Of a stretch of 59,046 bases of DNA, positions 41,003 through 50,535 are shown piece by piece. Where the stretch lies: positions 1 to 59,046 of the forward strand of contig NZ_MUKA01000213.1 in the NCBI RefSeq assembly GCF_002150735.1, given 5' to 3'. The DNA comes from Streptomyces africanus. Its GTDB lineage: Bacteria; Actinomycetota; Actinomycetes; Streptomycetales; Streptomycetaceae. Position 1 is the stretch's first letter. The number at the start of each line of letters is the position of its first letter. The position numbers were made by a program, and so were the translations under genes. The notes below the pieces were generated by a model that ran no database searches, was not told the origin of the DNA, and was given only the letters and a program-made list of their open reading frames with translations.

Positions 41003-41095
41003 GTCCTGTACCCCCGTCATGTCGAGCGCTGTCAGGGGGTGGGACCACGAGTCGGCGGGCCGGAGTTGACCGGCCCCGGCGGGGTTGGGCGTGAT

Positions 41096-42850
41096 TCAGC
41101 CCTTCTTCAGCACCAGTTCGGTGTTGCGGTCCTGCGGGTCGCCGCCGAGGGTCGTGCTCGCGCCGGGGGCGTTGAGGGACAGCTCGCGGTAGAGGGCGGC
41201 GAGGCCGGTCTGGGAGAGGTCGGAGAAGTCCGTGCGGTGCGGGGCCGAGGACTCCACCAGCGTGGTGAACAGGGAGACCGTGCCGTCCTTGTTGTCGGTC
41301 AGCTCGACGACCCGGGCGAGCTGGGGGTAGTCGACGTGGGAGGCCGTGGAGATCTCCCAGAAGGAACCGCCGCCGGACAGCGAGTGCGGGGTGATGACGT
41401 TCTTGTGGATGTGGCCGTTCACCCAGGCGAGCACGTTGCGGTGGCCGCCGAGGAGGGCGAGGACCTCCTCGCCGGTGTGCCGGCGCTCCTGGGGGCGGGC
41501 CGGGTCGATGCGGGTGTTGGTCATCGTCTTGCTGGTGTGATGGCTGAAGATCACCGCGTGGGAGTCCTTGTTCTCCCGCAGGGTCCGGTCGAGCCACTTC
41601 AGCTGGGCCGTGCCGAGGGAGCCCTCGTAGTGGCCGCCCGCGTCGGTGGTGTCCAGGCTGATGCCGATGACGTCGTCGGAGATGCGGAAGGCGTAGTACT
41701 GGGTGCCCGCGTCGAGGTTGGCGGAGGAGTAGCCGTGGCCGGCCGGGCCGATGCCGCGGTAGGCCGGGTCCAGGTGCGCCTGGAGGTACTCGGCGGGGGT
41801 GAAGGGGGCGCGGCTCTCGTCCGGGGTGACCGAACGCATGGCCCGGGCGTGGGACTTCAGGAAGTCCTCGTAACGGACGCCCTTGGGGTCTCTGGCCTTC
41901 TTGATGAGGGTCTGCAGCCGCTGCGCCTCGGCCGCCGGCACGTCCATCAGCTTCTTTCCGCCGACGGCGAGTTCGGTGAGGTAGGAGTCGCCGTGCGAGG
42001 CGTAGCAGCCCATCGGCAGGGAGTCGTGGTTGCCGACCGTTGAGTACCAGGGCAGGTTGAGACCCGGGCTGCGGACCTCGCGGATGGCTGCCTCGAGGAA
42101 GCCGTCGAGGTGCGGGAAGCCGGCCTGCTTGTCGGTGTCGCGGACCGCGGCGTCCGGCTGCCAGTACTGCGTGAGGCCGCTGTTCTGGACGCCCTCGTAC
42201 CGGCGCGGGTCCCCGGAGTTGGGTGTGATGCGCCCGCCGCTCATGATCTTCAGGAACCACTCCAGCTCGGACTTGGCGTTGTTGTCCGTGTTGTCGCCGG
42301 TGGTCATGGCGAAGTGCAGCGGGGCGCCGGTGACGGGGGCGCCGCGCAGCGCGTTGATCCGCTCCACGAGCGCGATCGCGCCCTGCACGGTCAGCGCCTC
42401 GTGCGGCCGCCAGGCGTGCACGTCGGCCGAGCGCAGGTACTCCAGGCGCAGCGGATGCTGGGCGTCGATGATGTGCAGGTCGGTGAGCTGCACGAACGCC
42501 GCGAGCGCGGTACGCCGCCCGGCACGGCCGGACTTGGGCGCGGCCAGGTCGGAGCGCACGACCCGCTGCCAGCCGGGGCCGTCGCCCAGGCGCCGGTAGC
42601 CGGAGCCGCGCGGCGTGGCGACGTTCGCCAGGGTCGTGCCCTTGGTGTAGGGGGCCAGGGGTGCGGCCGGGGCCCGGCGGGAGGAGGCGGCGACGGCCTC
42701 GGTGGTCTCCGTGGCGGTGGCGGCCTGGCTGTCGCTGGGCCGCAGGGCGTAGCCGACACCCGCGGACAGGGCGACCGCTCCGGTGGCGGCGAGGACGGAA
42801 CGACGGTGGATGCCCTGGCCGGAGCCGGCGACTGAGCGTGTGCGCGACAT
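41096..42850 (-). CDS. Secreted metallophosphoesterase (PPA1498-like)
   Basis: A 584-residue calcineurin-type phosphoesterase with a twin-arginine signal (HRRSVLAATGAVALSAG). The two-metal motifs are TDLHIID, TTGDNTDNN, GNHD and NGHIH, all present. It resembles the actinobacterial TIGR03767-type metallophosphoesterases; the substrate is unknown. The ATG at 42850 has GGGGAGAGAAG upstream. An 8-bp inverted repeat lies 40-70 nt upstream. Confidence 0.87.
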   Translation of the reverse strand: MSRTRSVAGSGQGIHRRSVLAATGAVALSAGVGYALRPSDSQAATATETTEAVAASSRRAPAAPLAPYTKGTTLANVATPRGSGYRRLGDGPGWQRVVRSDLAAPKSGRAGRRTALAAFVQLTDLHIIDAQHPLRLEYLRSADVHAWRPHEALTVQGAIALVERINALRGAPVTGAPLHFAMTTGDNTDNNAKSELEWFLKIMSGGRITPNSGDPRRYEGVQNSGLTQYWQPDAAVRDTDKQAGFPHLDGFLEAAIREVRSPGLNLPWYSTVGNHDSLPMGCYASHGDSYLTELAVGGKKLMDVPAAEAQRLQTLIKKARDPKGVRYEDFLKSHARAMRSVTPDESRAPFTPAEYLQAHLDPAYRGIGPAGHGYSSANLDAGTQYYAFRISDDVIGISLDTTDAGGHYEGSLGTAQLKWLDRTLRENKDSHAVIFSHHTSKTMTNTRIDPARPQERRHTGEEVLALLGGHRNVLAWVNGHIHKNVITPHSLSGGGSFWEISTASHVDYPQLARVVELTDNKDGTVSLFTTLVESSAPHRTDFSDLSQTGLAALYRELSLNAPGASTTLGGDPQDRNTELVLKKG

Positions 42851-42889
42851 GCGCTTCTCTCCCCGAGTGCGAACGCGTCGGCAGTGGTC

Positions 42890-42918
42890 GCGGGATGCTC
42901 GACACGCGAACATCCCGC
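42890..42918. promoter_or_regulatory. Inverted repeat upstream of metallophosphoesterase
   Basis: GCGGGATG-N13-CATCCCGC (42890-42897 and 42911-42918). Candidate operator or 5' UTR hairpin; no regulator is assigned. The rest of the 231-bp gap to the Nudix gene shows nothing further. Confidence 0.4.
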
Positions 42919-43081
42919 TCGTACTGGATCGTTGGCACCGGGAATGACCTGCGCGTAAACGGGGCGGCAACGCGCAGCGCCGATCACCGTACGTGGATCT
43001 TGGACTACCCTGCGCGTCGTCGGCCGCTCCGGGAACGGCCGGGAACCGGTCACGCCGTGTTCATCTTCCGGGGTACTGAAC

Positions 43082-43549
43082 CTATTCGGCGTCCTCCAGG
43101 ACGTCGGCGAGCCGTCCGGTGGGCGGCCGTTCCCGCCACAGGCGCAGCGCGATGTCGACCAGACCCACCCGGACCAGTCCGGGCACCGCGTCCAGGTCCT
43201 GCCAGGCGGCGAGGTCGGTGGAGCCGTTCACCTCGTTGCGCAGTTCGCCGCCGGTGATCCGGCCCTCGTAGACGAAGCGGACGGCGTGATGGTCGACGGC
43301 GCGTCCGAGGCCTTCGCGGAAGACGCGGCGGGAGGAGTCCACGCCGAGCAGTCCGGTGACCTCGATGCGGTACCCGGTCTCCTCCTCGACCTCCCGCCGC
43401 ACGGTGTCGTAGGGGTCCTCGCCGTGCTCCATGCCGCCGCCGGGCACGACCCACTCGGGGGTGCCGTCGGGGGCCGGGGAGCGGGCGAGCAGGATCTGTC
43501 CGTCACGGACGCATATGGCGTAGGCCGCCACCCTCAACTTCTGTCGCAC
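43082..43549 (-). CDS. Nudix hydrolase
   Basis: A 155-residue Nudix protein with the complete box GGGMEHGEDPYDTVRREVEEETGY (G-x5-E-x7-REVEEETG pattern) at about residues 37-60. It hydrolyses a nucleoside-diphosphate-linked compound; the substrate is unknown. It is divergent from the subtilase gene with a 219-bp shared region. Confidence 0.9.
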   Translation of the reverse strand: MRQKLRVAAYAICVRDGQILLARSPAPDGTPEWVVPGGGMEHGEDPYDTVRREVEEETGYRIEVTGLLGVDSSRRVFREGLGRAVDHHAVRFVYEGRITGGELRNEVNGSTDLAAWQDLDAVPGLVRVGLVDIALRLWRERPPTGRLADVLEDAE

Positions 43550-43676
43550 TCCGGGACGTTAACCGATTTCGCCGCCTTCGGGACTCATGCCCGCAAAACG
43601 CATCGGGGGTTTTCCCCATACATCCATTTCGTTTCGGTCAACCCTCCCCAAAGAACCTCACCTTGCGTAAAGCTGT

Positions 43677-43709
43677 GCGATCGTCCGGGCCTGCGATCCG
43701 GACGGTCGC
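43677..43709 (+). promoter_or_regulatory. Hairpin in subtilase 5' region
   Basis: A 12-bp stem, GCGATCGTCCGG (43677-43688) with CCGGACGGTCGC (43698-43709), one G-T pair, 9-nt loop. It lies about 60 nt before the subtilase start and could be an operator or mRNA structure. Confidence 0.45.
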
Positions 43710-43768
43710 GACCAGGGCCGATCGGTTCCGGTCGCTCCCGCTCGTTCCTTTACCTCCAAGGGATGCCG

Positions 43769-46700
43769 ATGACCAACACCCCCCAGCGTGACCCGATATC
43801 GGCCCGCAGACGGGTGGCGCGCGTCGCCGTGGCCGCCGGTCTCGTCGCCGCGCTCTGTGCGGCCGGGCCGGTCCCCCTGGCCTTCGCCGCCGACGAGCCG
43901 GGCGCGTCCGCCCCGGCCGACACCGACGTCAAGTCGGCGCACGACAAGCTCGGTTCGGGCGACGCGGACCTGCTCGCCGAGGCCAAGGCCGACGGCGACA
44001 AGAACGTCACGATGATGATCGCCACCGCGCCCGGGCAGACCGAAAAGGTCGCCGGGCAGCTGGACGCGGTCAAGGGCGGCTCGGTGGGCCGGGCCGACGA
44101 CCAGCTGGGCTACGTCCGCGCCACCGTCCCGACGTCCCGGGCGGACTCGGCCATCGCCGCCGCCGCCAAGCTCTCCTCCGTGCACGGCATCGACCTGCGC
44201 GAGGAGATCCCGCTGGACGACCCGACGCCGGCCGGGGACACCGCCAAGGGCGCCAGGGCCGCAGCGGGGACGTACCCGGCGCCGGGGAAGAAGACCCCCG
44301 CGGAGAACCCGTACAACCCGTCCTTCGAGACGGGTGCGGTCGACTTCGTCGAGGACCACCCGAAGGCGGACGGCCGCGGCGTCACCATCGGCATCCTGGA
44401 CTCCGGCGTCGACCTGGGTCACCCGGCGCTGCAGAAGACCACCACCGGCGAGCGCAAGATCGTCGACTGGGTGACGGCGACGGACCCGGTCGTCGACAAC
44501 GACAACACGTGGCGCCGGATGGACACCCCGGTCGCGGGCCCCACGTTCACGCACGACGGCAGGACCTGGAAGGCACCTTCGGGCTCGTACCGGGTGAGCA
44601 CCTTCAAGGAGGCGTACACCACCGGCGGTGACGCCGCGGGTGACGCCAACCGCGACGGCGACACCACGGACTCCTGGGGCGTGCTGTACGACCCGGCCGC
44701 CGGCACGGTCCGCGTCGACCTGAACAACAACTTCGACTTCGCCGACGACACCGCGATGAAGCCGTACAAGGACGGCTTCCAGATCGGGTACTTCGGCACC
44801 GACGACCCGAAGACGGACATCGCCGAGCGGCAGCCGTTCGTCGTCGAGATCCGCAAGGACGTCGTCTACAACGGCGCCGGCGCGAAGGCCGACTTCGTCA
44901 ACATCGGCGTCGTCGAGTCCGAGCACGGCACGCACGTCGCGGGCATCACCGCCGCGAACGGCCTGTTCGGCGGCAGGATGGACGGCGCCGCCCCGGGCGC
45001 CAAGCTGGTCTCCTCGCGCGCCTGCACCTGGTCCGGCGGCTGCACCAACGTCGCGCTCACCGAGGGCATGATCGACCTCGTCACCAAGCGCGGCGTCGAC
45101 ATCGTCAACATGTCCATCGGCGGCCTGCCCGCGCTGAACGACGGCAACAACGCGCGCGCCGAGCTGTACACGCGTCTCATCGACACGTACGGCGTGCAGC
45201 TGGTGATCTCCGCGGGCAACTCCGGCCCCGGCGCCAACACCATCGGCGACCCGGCCCTGGCCGACAAGGTGATCTCGGTCGGCGCGTCCGTCTCCAAGGA
45301 GACCTGGGCCGCCAACTACGGCTCGGCCGTGGAGAAGAAGTACGCGCTGATGCCGTTCTCCTCGCGCGGCCCGCGTGAGGACGGCGGCTTCACCCCGACC
45401 CTGGTCGCCCCGGGTGCCGCGATCAACACCATCCAGACCTGGATGCCGGGCGCCCCGGTCGCCGAGGCGGGCTACTCCCTGCCGGCCGGCTACGCCATGC
45501 TCCAGGGCACCTCGATGGCCTCCCCGCAGGCCACCGGCGCCGCCGCGCTGCTGCTGTCGGCCGCGAAGCACAAGGGCATCGACCTCACCCCGGCGACCCT
45601 GCGCACCGCCCTCACCTCGACCGCCGACCACATCAAGGGTGTGCAGGCGTACGAGGAGGGCGCGGGCCTGATGAACATCGAGGACGCCTGGGACTCGATC
45701 CGCGACGGCGCCACCTCCCACGCGTACACGGTGAAGGCGCCGGTCGACACCGCGATGGACGACAAGCTCAAGACGCCCGGCTACGGCACGGGTCTGTACG
45801 ACCGTGAGGGCGGCCTGAAGGCCGGCCAGAAGAAGACGTACGAGATCACCGTCACCCGTACGTCCGGCGCCGACAAGGCGGTCCGGCACGAACTGCACCT
45901 CGAGAACAACGCCGGCGGCACGTTCCGGATCGTCGGCTCCGACGAGGTGAAGCTGCCGCTGAACAAGCCGGTCACCGTCAAGGTCCAGGCCGCGCCGAAG
46001 TCCGCGGGGCTCAAGAGCGCGATCCTGGAGGTCGACGACCCGAAGACCGAGGGCATCGACCAGCAGGTCCTGAACACGGTCGTGGTCTCGGCGCCGCTGA
46101 AGTACACCTTCTCCGCGTCGGACTCGGTGCAGCGCAACAGCTCGCGGCACTACTACGTCACCGTGCCCGAGGGCGCGAAGACGCTGGAGGTGGCGCTCGG
46201 CGGGCTGAAGGACAAGAGCCAGACCCGGTTCATCGCCATCCACCCGTACGGTGTCCCGTCCGACCCGACCTCGACGGTCAACTGCTACCCGAACTACTCC
46301 AACCCGGCCAACACCTGCCGCCCGGACCTGCGTTCCTACGCGGACCCGCAGCCCGGCGTGTGGGAGATCGAGGTCGAGTCGCGGCGGACGTCGCCGCTGC
46401 TGGACAACCCGTACAAGCTGGATGTCGCCGTGCTCGGCGTGGCGTTCGACCCGGAGACCGTGACCGTGCCCGAGGCGAAGGTCGGCACCCCGGCCGCCGC
46501 CTCCTGGAAGGTGACGAACGGCTTCGCCGCGATCGACGGAAAGCTGGTGGGCGGTCCGCTCGGCTCGTCGAAGACGACCCGGCCGTCGATCAAGCAGGGC
46601 GAGACGCAGAGCACCACGGTCGAGGTGCCCGCGGGCGCGAAGTCCCTGGACGTCGCCATCGGCCGCGTCTCGGACGCCGCCGCGGACCTGGACCTCGCGG

Positions 46701-47065
46701 TCTACGACGCCGCCGGCAAGCAGGTCGGCAGCTCCGCCGACGGCGACTCGGAGGAGTCGGTCTCCGTGCCCTCGCCGGCCGCCGGCAAGTACACCGTCCA
46801 GGTCGTCGGCTACTCGGTGCCGGCCGGCACGACCGAGTACGACTACCGGGATGTGTTCTTCGCCCCCTCCCTCGGCAGCATCACCGTCGACGGGTCGGCG
46901 CCGGTGAAGCTCGGTACGGGTGACTCGGCGACAGTCTCGGCCGGCATTACCGCCGCGGCGGCCGCGCCCGAGGGGCGTGAGTTCTTCGGCGAGGTCCAGC
47001 TGGTCAACGCGCGCGGGACGGCCGCGGGCGTGGGCAGCGTGAAGATCGAGAAGGTCGTGCCGTAG
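43769..47065 (+). CDS. Secreted S8 subtilisin-like serine protease
   Basis: A 1,098-residue secreted protease. It has a signal peptide (residues 1-38, ending PLAFA), an inhibitor-like propeptide region (about 60-150), and a subtilase catalytic domain with Asp211 (GILDSGVD), His386 (EHGTHVAG) and Ser582 (GTSMASPQ). A large insert (about 225-370) separates Asp from His. The C-terminal part (about 650-1098) contains beta-sandwich segments resembling PPC or fibronectin-like domains. ATG 43769 is preferred over 43763 because AAGGGA is then correctly spaced. It degrades extracellular proteins. Confidence 0.93.
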   Translation: MTNTPQRDPISARRRVARVAVAAGLVAALCAAGPVPLAFAADEPGASAPADTDVKSAHDKLGSGDADLLAEAKADGDKNVTMMIATAPGQTEKVAGQLDAVKGGSVGRADDQLGYVRATVPTSRADSAIAAAAKLSSVHGIDLREEIPLDDPTPAGDTAKGARAAAGTYPAPGKKTPAENPYNPSFETGAVDFVEDHPKADGRGVTIGILDSGVDLGHPALQKTTTGERKIVDWVTATDPVVDNDNTWRRMDTPVAGPTFTHDGRTWKAPSGSYRVSTFKEAYTTGGDAAGDANRDGDTTDSWGVLYDPAAGTVRVDLNNNFDFADDTAMKPYKDGFQIGYFGTDDPKTDIAERQPFVVEIRKDVVYNGAGAKADFVNIGVVESEHGTHVAGITAANGLFGGRMDGAAPGAKLVSSRACTWSGGCTNVALTEGMIDLVTKRGVDIVNMSIGGLPALNDGNNARAELYTRLIDTYGVQLVISAGNSGPGANTIGDPALADKVISVGASVSKETWAANYGSAVEKKYALMPFSSRGPREDGGFTPTLVAPGAAINTIQTWMPGAPVAEAGYSLPAGYAMLQGTSMASPQATGAAALLLSAAKHKGIDLTPATLRTALTSTADHIKGVQAYEEGAGLMNIEDAWDSIRDGATSHAYTVKAPVDTAMDDKLKTPGYGTGLYDREGGLKAGQKKTYEITVTRTSGADKAVRHELHLENNAGGTFRIVGSDEVKLPLNKPVTVKVQAAPKSAGLKSAILEVDDPKTEGIDQQVLNTVVVSAPLKYTFSASDSVQRNSSRHYYVTVPEGAKTLEVALGGLKDKSQTRFIAIHPYGVPSDPTSTVNCYPNYSNPANTCRPDLRSYADPQPGVWEIEVESRRTSPLLDNPYKLDVAVLGVAFDPETVTVPEAKVGTPAAASWKVTNGFAAIDGKLVGGPLGSSKTTRPSIKQGETQSTTVEVPAGAKSLDVAIGRVSDAAADLDLAVYDAAGKQVGSSADGDSEESVSVPSPAAGKYTVQVVGYSVPAGTTEYDYRDVFFAPSLGSITVDGSAPVKLGTGDSATVSAGITAAAAAPEGREFFGEVQLVNARGTAAGVGSVKIEKVVP

Positions 47066-47081
47066 CGGTTGGACGGCATCT

Positions 47082-47114
47082 GAGGGCGGGCGTCCCGGCT
47101 GGGCGCCCGCCCTC
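47082..47114. terminator. Bidirectional terminator after subtilase
   Basis: GAGGGCGGGCG (47082-47092) and CGCCCGCCCTC (47104-47114), 11-nt loop, then TTT. It lies between the convergent subtilase and anti-sigma genes. Confidence 0.85.
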
Positions 47115-47128
47115 TTTCCGTATCTGCT

Positions 47129-47965
47129 TCACTCGCAGGGCAGGGTCGCCGACTCGGGCAGGGCTGCGGTGATCCAGGCGCGTGCGCGGGCGATCTCCTT
47201 CTCGCCGACGCTCCACAGGTCCGGTTGGGCCTGCCCGCGCGTGATCCCGACGAGGACGTGGTCGCCCGGCCGCAGCAGGGGGTCGACGTCCTCGTCCAAG
47301 GGGAAGACGATCCGGTCCTGCCCCTTGGCGGGTTTGTAGGAGCGGTCCACGTCGAGGGTGACGCGGTCCTGTCCGGTGCCGGGAACCGCTTCGACCTCGG
47401 CCACGGTGCCCTCGGCCACGAGCCGGGCGCAGGCGAGATAACCGGCGTGAGAGAGCTTGGCTGCCTCGTCGCCCCGCGGCGCACCGGCCGCGGCATCGGC
47501 GGTCGAGCCGGAGTCCGAGTCCGCCCCCGACCCGTGATCGCCCTGCACGACGAGCCATCCCATCCCCGCGACGACGGTCGCGGCCACGGCAGCGACGAGC
47601 CCACGCAGGACCACATCGAGGGCGCGGGGCCGGCTACGCCGCCCGGACAGCCCCTCATGTGCCCGGGGTCCCACGGGAAGCACCACCCTCACGGACGGGT
47701 CGCCGACCGCCCCGGGCTCGCCCGCGCGGGGCTCCCCCCTGGGCTCGGTCACCTCCGTCCGGGTGTCGCCCGCCAGGGTGTCCCCCATCAGCAGCAGCTG
47801 TTCCCGTAGCAGTGCCACGTCCGCCGCGGCCGCGCGGTGGGCTGCCATGAAGGCCGCGTCCCGCCGGGCCCCCTCCGGCAGCGGGTCGTCGACGAGCGCT
47901 GCCATCAGCGCGTCCATGCCGTCGTAGTCGGCGTCGCGCCGGTCGTCGTCGTTCCGGGCGGTCAC
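47129..47965 (-). CDS. Membrane-bound anti-sigma-like protein partnered with ECF factor
   Basis: A 278-residue protein with a cytoplasmic N-terminal half (about 1-145), one membrane helix (LRGLVAAVAATVVAGMGWLVV) and an extracytoplasmic part with DRVTLDVDRSYKP and PGDHVLVGI. No zinc HxxxCxxC motif is visible, so it is not a classic ZAS protein. Its position right after an ECF sigma gene suggests it is the cognate regulator. GTG start at 47965, just after the sigma stop. Confidence 0.7.
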   Translation of the reverse strand: MTARNDDDRRDADYDGMDALMAALVDDPLPEGARRDAAFMAAHRAAAADVALLREQLLLMGDTLAGDTRTEVTEPRGEPRAGEPGAVGDPSVRVVLPVGPRAHEGLSGRRSRPRALDVVLRGLVAAVAATVVAGMGWLVVQGDHGSGADSDSGSTADAAAGAPRGDEAAKLSHAGYLACARLVAEGTVAEVEAVPGTGQDRVTLDVDRSYKPAKGQDRIVFPLDEDVDPLLRPGDHVLVGITRGQAQPDLWSVGEKEIARARAWITAALPESATLPCE

Positions 47966-47966
47966 G

Positions 47967-48506
47967 TCACACCACCTCGTCCTCGTGCAGGCGGGCGCGC
48001 AGGGCCCGTACCGCCGTGTGCAGCCGGCTCTTGACCGTGCCCTCCGGGACGCCGAGCTGTTCGGCGATGGACCGGACCGGCAGGTCGGCGTAGAAACGCA
48101 GCACGACGACCTGCCGCTGGGCGTCGGGCAGCTCGTCCAGGCCCTGGGCGACGGCGACGGACAGCACGCTGGTGTCCTCGCCGGAGGGATGTTCCAGTTG
48201 CCGCAGGGCGGCCAGCCGCTCCCCGAGGCGCTCCTGGCGGCGCTTGGCCCGGTGCCAGTCCATGGCGAGGTTGGAGGCGACGACCGCCGCCCACGCCGAG
48301 ATGTCCCGCGGCGCCTCCCGGCCGCTCGCGGCCCGCTCCAGCAACCGCAGGCGGACCTGCTGCACCCCGTCCGGCAGGTCCGCCTGCGGTACCCCGCCCA
48401 GCGCGAGCACCGCCCGCACCCGGCGCTCCTGTGCCGCGTCCAGCGGATCGTCACCGGTACCGGCGTGCGCCTCCCGGCCCCGCCGGGCCCTTCCCCGCAG
48501 CAGCAC
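47967..48506 (-). CDS. ECF RNA polymerase sigma factor
   Basis: A 179-residue ECF factor: region 2 (DLPDGVQQVRLRLLERA, then ISAWAAVVASNLAMDWHRAKRR) and region 4 (LPDAQRQVVVLRFYADLPVRSIAEQLGVPEGTVKSRLHTAVRAL). GTG start at 48506 behind GAGGGGGG. The next gene downstream is the probable membrane anti-sigma factor. Region 2 begins unusually close to the N-terminus. Confidence 0.87.
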   Translation of the reverse strand: MLLRGRARRGREAHAGTGDDPLDAAQERRVRAVLALGGVPQADLPDGVQQVRLRLLERAASGREAPRDISAWAAVVASNLAMDWHRAKRRQERLGERLAALRQLEHPSGEDTSVLSVAVAQGLDELPDAQRQVVVLRFYADLPVRSIAEQLGVPEGTVKSRLHTAVRALRARLHEDEVV

Positions 48507-48864
48507 AAGCCACCCCCCTCGCCGTGTTTCTCCTACGACGCCGGCACGGCCCGGAACGTTCGGTCTTTTTTCCGGCAGGGCGACGGCAGGACGATGGCGG
48601 AGCGACAGAGGCGTACGTCACACTCCCGTGTGGCCGAGAACAACAGGGGCAGGCGACCTTGCGGCGTATGACCCCCGGCGGATGAATTCCTCCAGCTCAG
48701 CCGGGGTGGGCGCCGGACGTCCGCAACCATGGAACGGGACACGTCGTCCCACTCTCCGGGCAGACCGGGGAAAGAAGTGGACAGGCGGGCCTTGGTCGGC
48801 CGCATGATGGAAAAGCCTCGGCCAAGCAACGAGCACGTGAAGAGACGCAGGAGAGGGAGTCACC
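48507..48864. promoter_or_regulatory. 358-bp divergent region between sigma factor and asd
   Basis: It contains a candidate ECF-type promoter for the sigma gene on the minus strand: GAAC (48561-48558), 17-nt spacer, CGTCGTA (48540-48534), which would fit autoregulation. A palindrome GAACGTTC overlaps the -35. A 25-codon ORF at 48595-48672 looks incidental. No other feature is clear, and the asd promoter is not obvious. Confidence 0.4.
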
Positions 48865-49881
48865 GTGAGGGTCGGAATCGTCGGAGCCACCGGTCAGGTG
48901 GGCACGGTCATGCGCAGGATCCTCACGGAACGGAACTTCCCGGTCACGGAGCTGCGTCTGTTCGCCTCGGCCCGCTCGGCGGGCACGGAGCTGGACGGCG
49001 TGACGGTGGAGGACGCGGCCACCGCCGACTACACCGGCCTGGACATCGTGCTGTTCTCCGCGGGCGGTGCCACGTCCAAGGCACTGGCCGAGAAGGTCGC
49101 CTCCCAGGGCGCCGTCGTGATCGACAACTCCTCCGCCTGGCGCAAGCACCCGGAGGTGCCGCTGGTCGTCTCCGAGGTGAACCCGCACGCGATCGCGAAC
49201 CGCCCCAAGGGCATCATCGCCAACCCGAACTGCACGACGATGGCCGCGATGCCGGTCCTGCGCCCGCTGCACGCGGAAGCCGGCCTGGAAGCCCTGGTCG
49301 TCGCCACGTACCAGGCGGTCTCCGGCTCCGGCCTCGCGGGCGTCGCCGAGTTGCACGGCCAGACGCAGAAGGTCGTCGCCGAAGCGGACAAGCTGACGCA
49401 CGACGGCGAGGCGGTCGACTTCCCCGAGCCGGGCGTCTACAAGCGCCCCATCGCCTTCAACGTACTGCCGCTCGCGGGCAACATCGTCGACGACGGCCTG
49501 AACGAGACCGACGAGGAGCAGAAGCTCCGCAACGAGTCCCGCAAGATCCTGGAGATCCCCGAGCTGAAGGTCTCCGGCACCTGCGTGCGCGTCCCGGTCT
49601 TCTCCGGCCACTCCCTCCAGATCAACGCCCGCTTCGCCCGCCCGATCTCCCCGGAGCGCGCGACGGAGCTGCTGAAGGACGCCCCGGGCGTCGAGCTCTC
49701 CGACATCCCCACCCCCCTCCAGGCCGCCGGCAAGGACCCCTCCTACGTCGGCCGCATCCGCCGCGACGAGACGGTGGACAACGGCCTGGCCCTGTTCGTC
49801 TCCAACGACAACCTCCGCAAGGGCGCGGCTCTCAACGCGGTCCAGATCGCGGAGCTGGTGGCGGACGAGCTGAAGGGCTAG
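48865..49881 (+). CDS. asd: Aspartate-semialdehyde dehydrogenase
   Basis: A 338-residue enzyme with the NADP-binding motif VGIVGATGQVGTVM and active-site Cys123 (IIANPNCTT). It reduces aspartyl phosphate to aspartate semialdehyde for lysine, threonine, methionine and diaminopimelate synthesis. Aspartokinase, its usual operon partner in streptomycetes, is not next to it, so this may be a second asd copy. GTG start after GGAGAGGGAG. Its end overlaps the convergent DUF1203 gene by 4 nt. Confidence 0.95.
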   Translation: MRVGIVGATGQVGTVMRRILTERNFPVTELRLFASARSAGTELDGVTVEDAATADYTGLDIVLFSAGGATSKALAEKVASQGAVVIDNSSAWRKHPEVPLVVSEVNPHAIANRPKGIIANPNCTTMAAMPVLRPLHAEAGLEALVVATYQAVSGSGLAGVAELHGQTQKVVAEADKLTHDGEAVDFPEPGVYKRPIAFNVLPLAGNIVDDGLNETDEEQKLRNESRKILEIPELKVSGTCVRVPVFSGHSLQINARFARPISPERATELLKDAPGVELSDIPTPLQAAGKDPSYVGRIRRDETVDNGLALFVSNDNLRKGAALNAVQIAELVADELKG

Positions 49882-50378
49882 TCCCCGCGCACCTCATTGC
49901 CCCTGCGCACCTCATAGAGGAAACAGCCGTACTCGACGGCCCGGACGTGGACGAGCGCCACGGCCGGGTCGTCGAACGCTTCCCGGAGGGCCTCGTCGAA
50001 GGCGCCGGGCCCCTCGACGAGCCGCCCGCCCAGGATGTGTCCGTCGGCCGAGTAGCGGCGGACCGTGCGGTGGGCGTCGGTGAAGGGCAGGGCCACGCCG
50101 GCGTCCGGCCCCGGGCAGTCGTCGGCGTGGATGAAGACCGGGCCCACTTCGTCGTACGCGCCGGGGTCGACGCCCTGCCGCCCCGCCCAGCGGCGCAGCG
50201 GGGCGTACGAGACGAGGGCGATGCGCTCGCCGGGCTCGCTGCGGCCCAGACAGCAGCGCAGGGGCGCGCCGCCCTCGGTGTCGGCGAAGGGGGCCGCGGG
50301 GCGGCCGGCGTCGTCCGTCGTGCGGAGTTCCTTCAGGACGCCCGGGGCGATGGGCAGTGCGGTGTACGTCGTCGTCAT
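49878..50378 (-). CDS. DUF1203 family protein
   Basis: A 166-residue protein matching the DUF1203 pattern: PLRCCLGRSEPGERIALVSYAPL, GPVFIHADDCPG and RRYSADGHILGGRLV. Function is unknown. It overlaps the end of asd convergently by 4 nt. It is divergent from pepN copy 2. Confidence 0.82.
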   Translation of the reverse strand: MTTTYTALPIAPGVLKELRTTDDAGRPAAPFADTEGGAPLRCCLGRSEPGERIALVSYAPLRRWAGRQGVDPGAYDEVGPVFIHADDCPGPDAGVALPFTDAHRTVRRYSADGHILGGRLVEGPGAFDEALREAFDDPAVALVHVRAVEYGCFLYEVRRGNEVRGD

Positions 50379-50535
50379 GCTCCTCAGGCTTGCTCGCCCG
50401 GGGCCTGCGTACCGGCGGATTCCGGACGTCGTAGTGCCTCAGGAACGGTAAGCATGGAAGACCCCCAGGTCGTCGCCTGAGGCGAGGCTGCCGTGGAAAG
50501 ATGGCGCAACCCACCCATACCGAGGAGATGACCGC

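Noticed and set aside
43658..46243. 861-codon minus-strand open frame under the subtilase gene
   Set aside because: The plus-strand frame has a signal peptide and complete catalytic triad; the antisense frame has no recognisable domain.
48595..48672. 25-codon ORF between the sigma factor and asd
   Set aside because: It has no ribosome site, no recognisable pattern, and lies in a region with poor codon bias.
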